A stretch of 64,000 nt of DNA from Pseudomonadota bacterium (GTDB lineage Bacteria > Pseudomonadota > Alphaproteobacteria > Rhizobiales > Hyphomicrobiaceae), in the NCBI GenBank assembly GCA_018242295.1, contig JAFECE010000003.1, forward strand, positions 186,001-250,000, read 5' to 3'. Of the stretch, positions 63,932 through 64,000 are shown piece after piece. Position 1 is the stretch's first letter, and every line of letters begins with the position of its first letter. The translations under genes were made by a program, and so were the position numbers. The notes beneath the pieces were generated by a model that worked only from the letters and a program-made list of their open reading frames with translations, did no database searches and was not told the origin of the DNA.

Positions 63932-64000
63932 CGGAGCGTAGCGCAGCCTGGTAGCGCACTTGCTTCGGGAGCAAGGGGTCGGAGGTTCGAATCCTCTCGC
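63932..64000 (+). tRNA. tRNA-Pro (anticodon CGG), 3' end beyond window
   Basis: The first 69 nt of a tRNA: 5' acceptor CGGAGCG, D arm GCGCAGCCTGGTAGCGC, anticodon stem CTTGC/GCAAG with loop TTCGGGA (anticodon CGG), and a T arm with GGAGG-TTCGAAT-CCTCT. The 3' acceptor strand starts at the window edge. Confidence 0.93.

Noticed and set aside
1-64000. CRISPR arrays, insertion sequences, rRNA genes
   Set aside because: No regularly spaced repeats, transposase-like proteins or rRNA sequence were found on reading both strands.

Overview
The window looks like chromosomal DNA of a GC-rich Gram-negative bacterium, most likely an alphaproteobacterium of the Hyphomicrobiales (Rhizobiales) type. This is an inference from the general look of the proteins, the ExoP/ExoF-like export genes and the tRNA context; no rRNA or housekeeping marker is present to settle it. 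No insertion sequence, transposase, prophage or CRISPR array is visible.

Layout. (1) 1-12.8 kb is a natural-product locus. It holds the 5' part of an NRPS read leftwards off the window (C domain, then an adenylation domain interrupted by both a luciferase-like monooxygenase and a methyltransferase), a divergent 2148-aa type I PKS (KS-AT-KR-DH-ACP-TE), and a leftward pair encoding a phosphopantetheinyl transferase and a secreted SGNH-like hydrolase. (2) 13.5-58.7 kb is a very large exopolysaccharide locus of the Wzx/Wzy type. It has a WcaJ-like priming transferase, an outer-membrane export lipoprotein, a Wzc/ExoP chain-length kinase, two flippases and a polymerase/ligase. It also has at least seven glycosyltransferases, sugar-nucleotide genes (SDR, C-methyltransferase, cytidylyltransferase, PIG-L deacetylase, RmlC-like epimerase, DUF4910 protein), two OafA-type and three hexapeptide acyltransferases, and two secreted glycosidases (GH9 and DUF4038/GH140-like). 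(3) 59.1-64 kb is mixed: an FAD oxidoreductase, a lone ParA-like ATPase, a glycine-zipper protein, a lower-GC nucleotidyltransferase-fold gene under two 30-bp palindromes, tRNA-Gln and the 5' part of tRNA-Pro.

How the genes fit together. The polysaccharide is probably primed on undecaprenyl phosphate by the gene at 13.5 kb, extended by the cytoplasmic glycosyltransferases, flipped, polymerised and exported through the Wzc/Wza pair. Several sub-operons look like decoration modules. A leftward set at 41.7-47.7 kb couples a GT4, a PhyH dioxygenase, a GMC oxidoreductase, an aldo/keto reductase and the polymerase. A leftward set at 48.3-52.9 kb couples a UbiA-type polyprenyl-phosphate phosphoribosyltransferase, a HAD phosphatase, a GtrA protein and a GT-C transferase, which together suggest a lipid-linked pentose donor. 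A leftward pair at 55.5-58.7 kb fuses hexapeptide acyltransferase domains to an FkbH-type glyceryl-ACP synthase and to an acyl carrier protein, suggesting an ACP-dependent glycerylation of the polysaccharide. The last two, the internally duplicated cysteine protein at 25.2-26.2 kb, and the palindrome-controlled gene at 62.3 kb are the most promising undescribed items.
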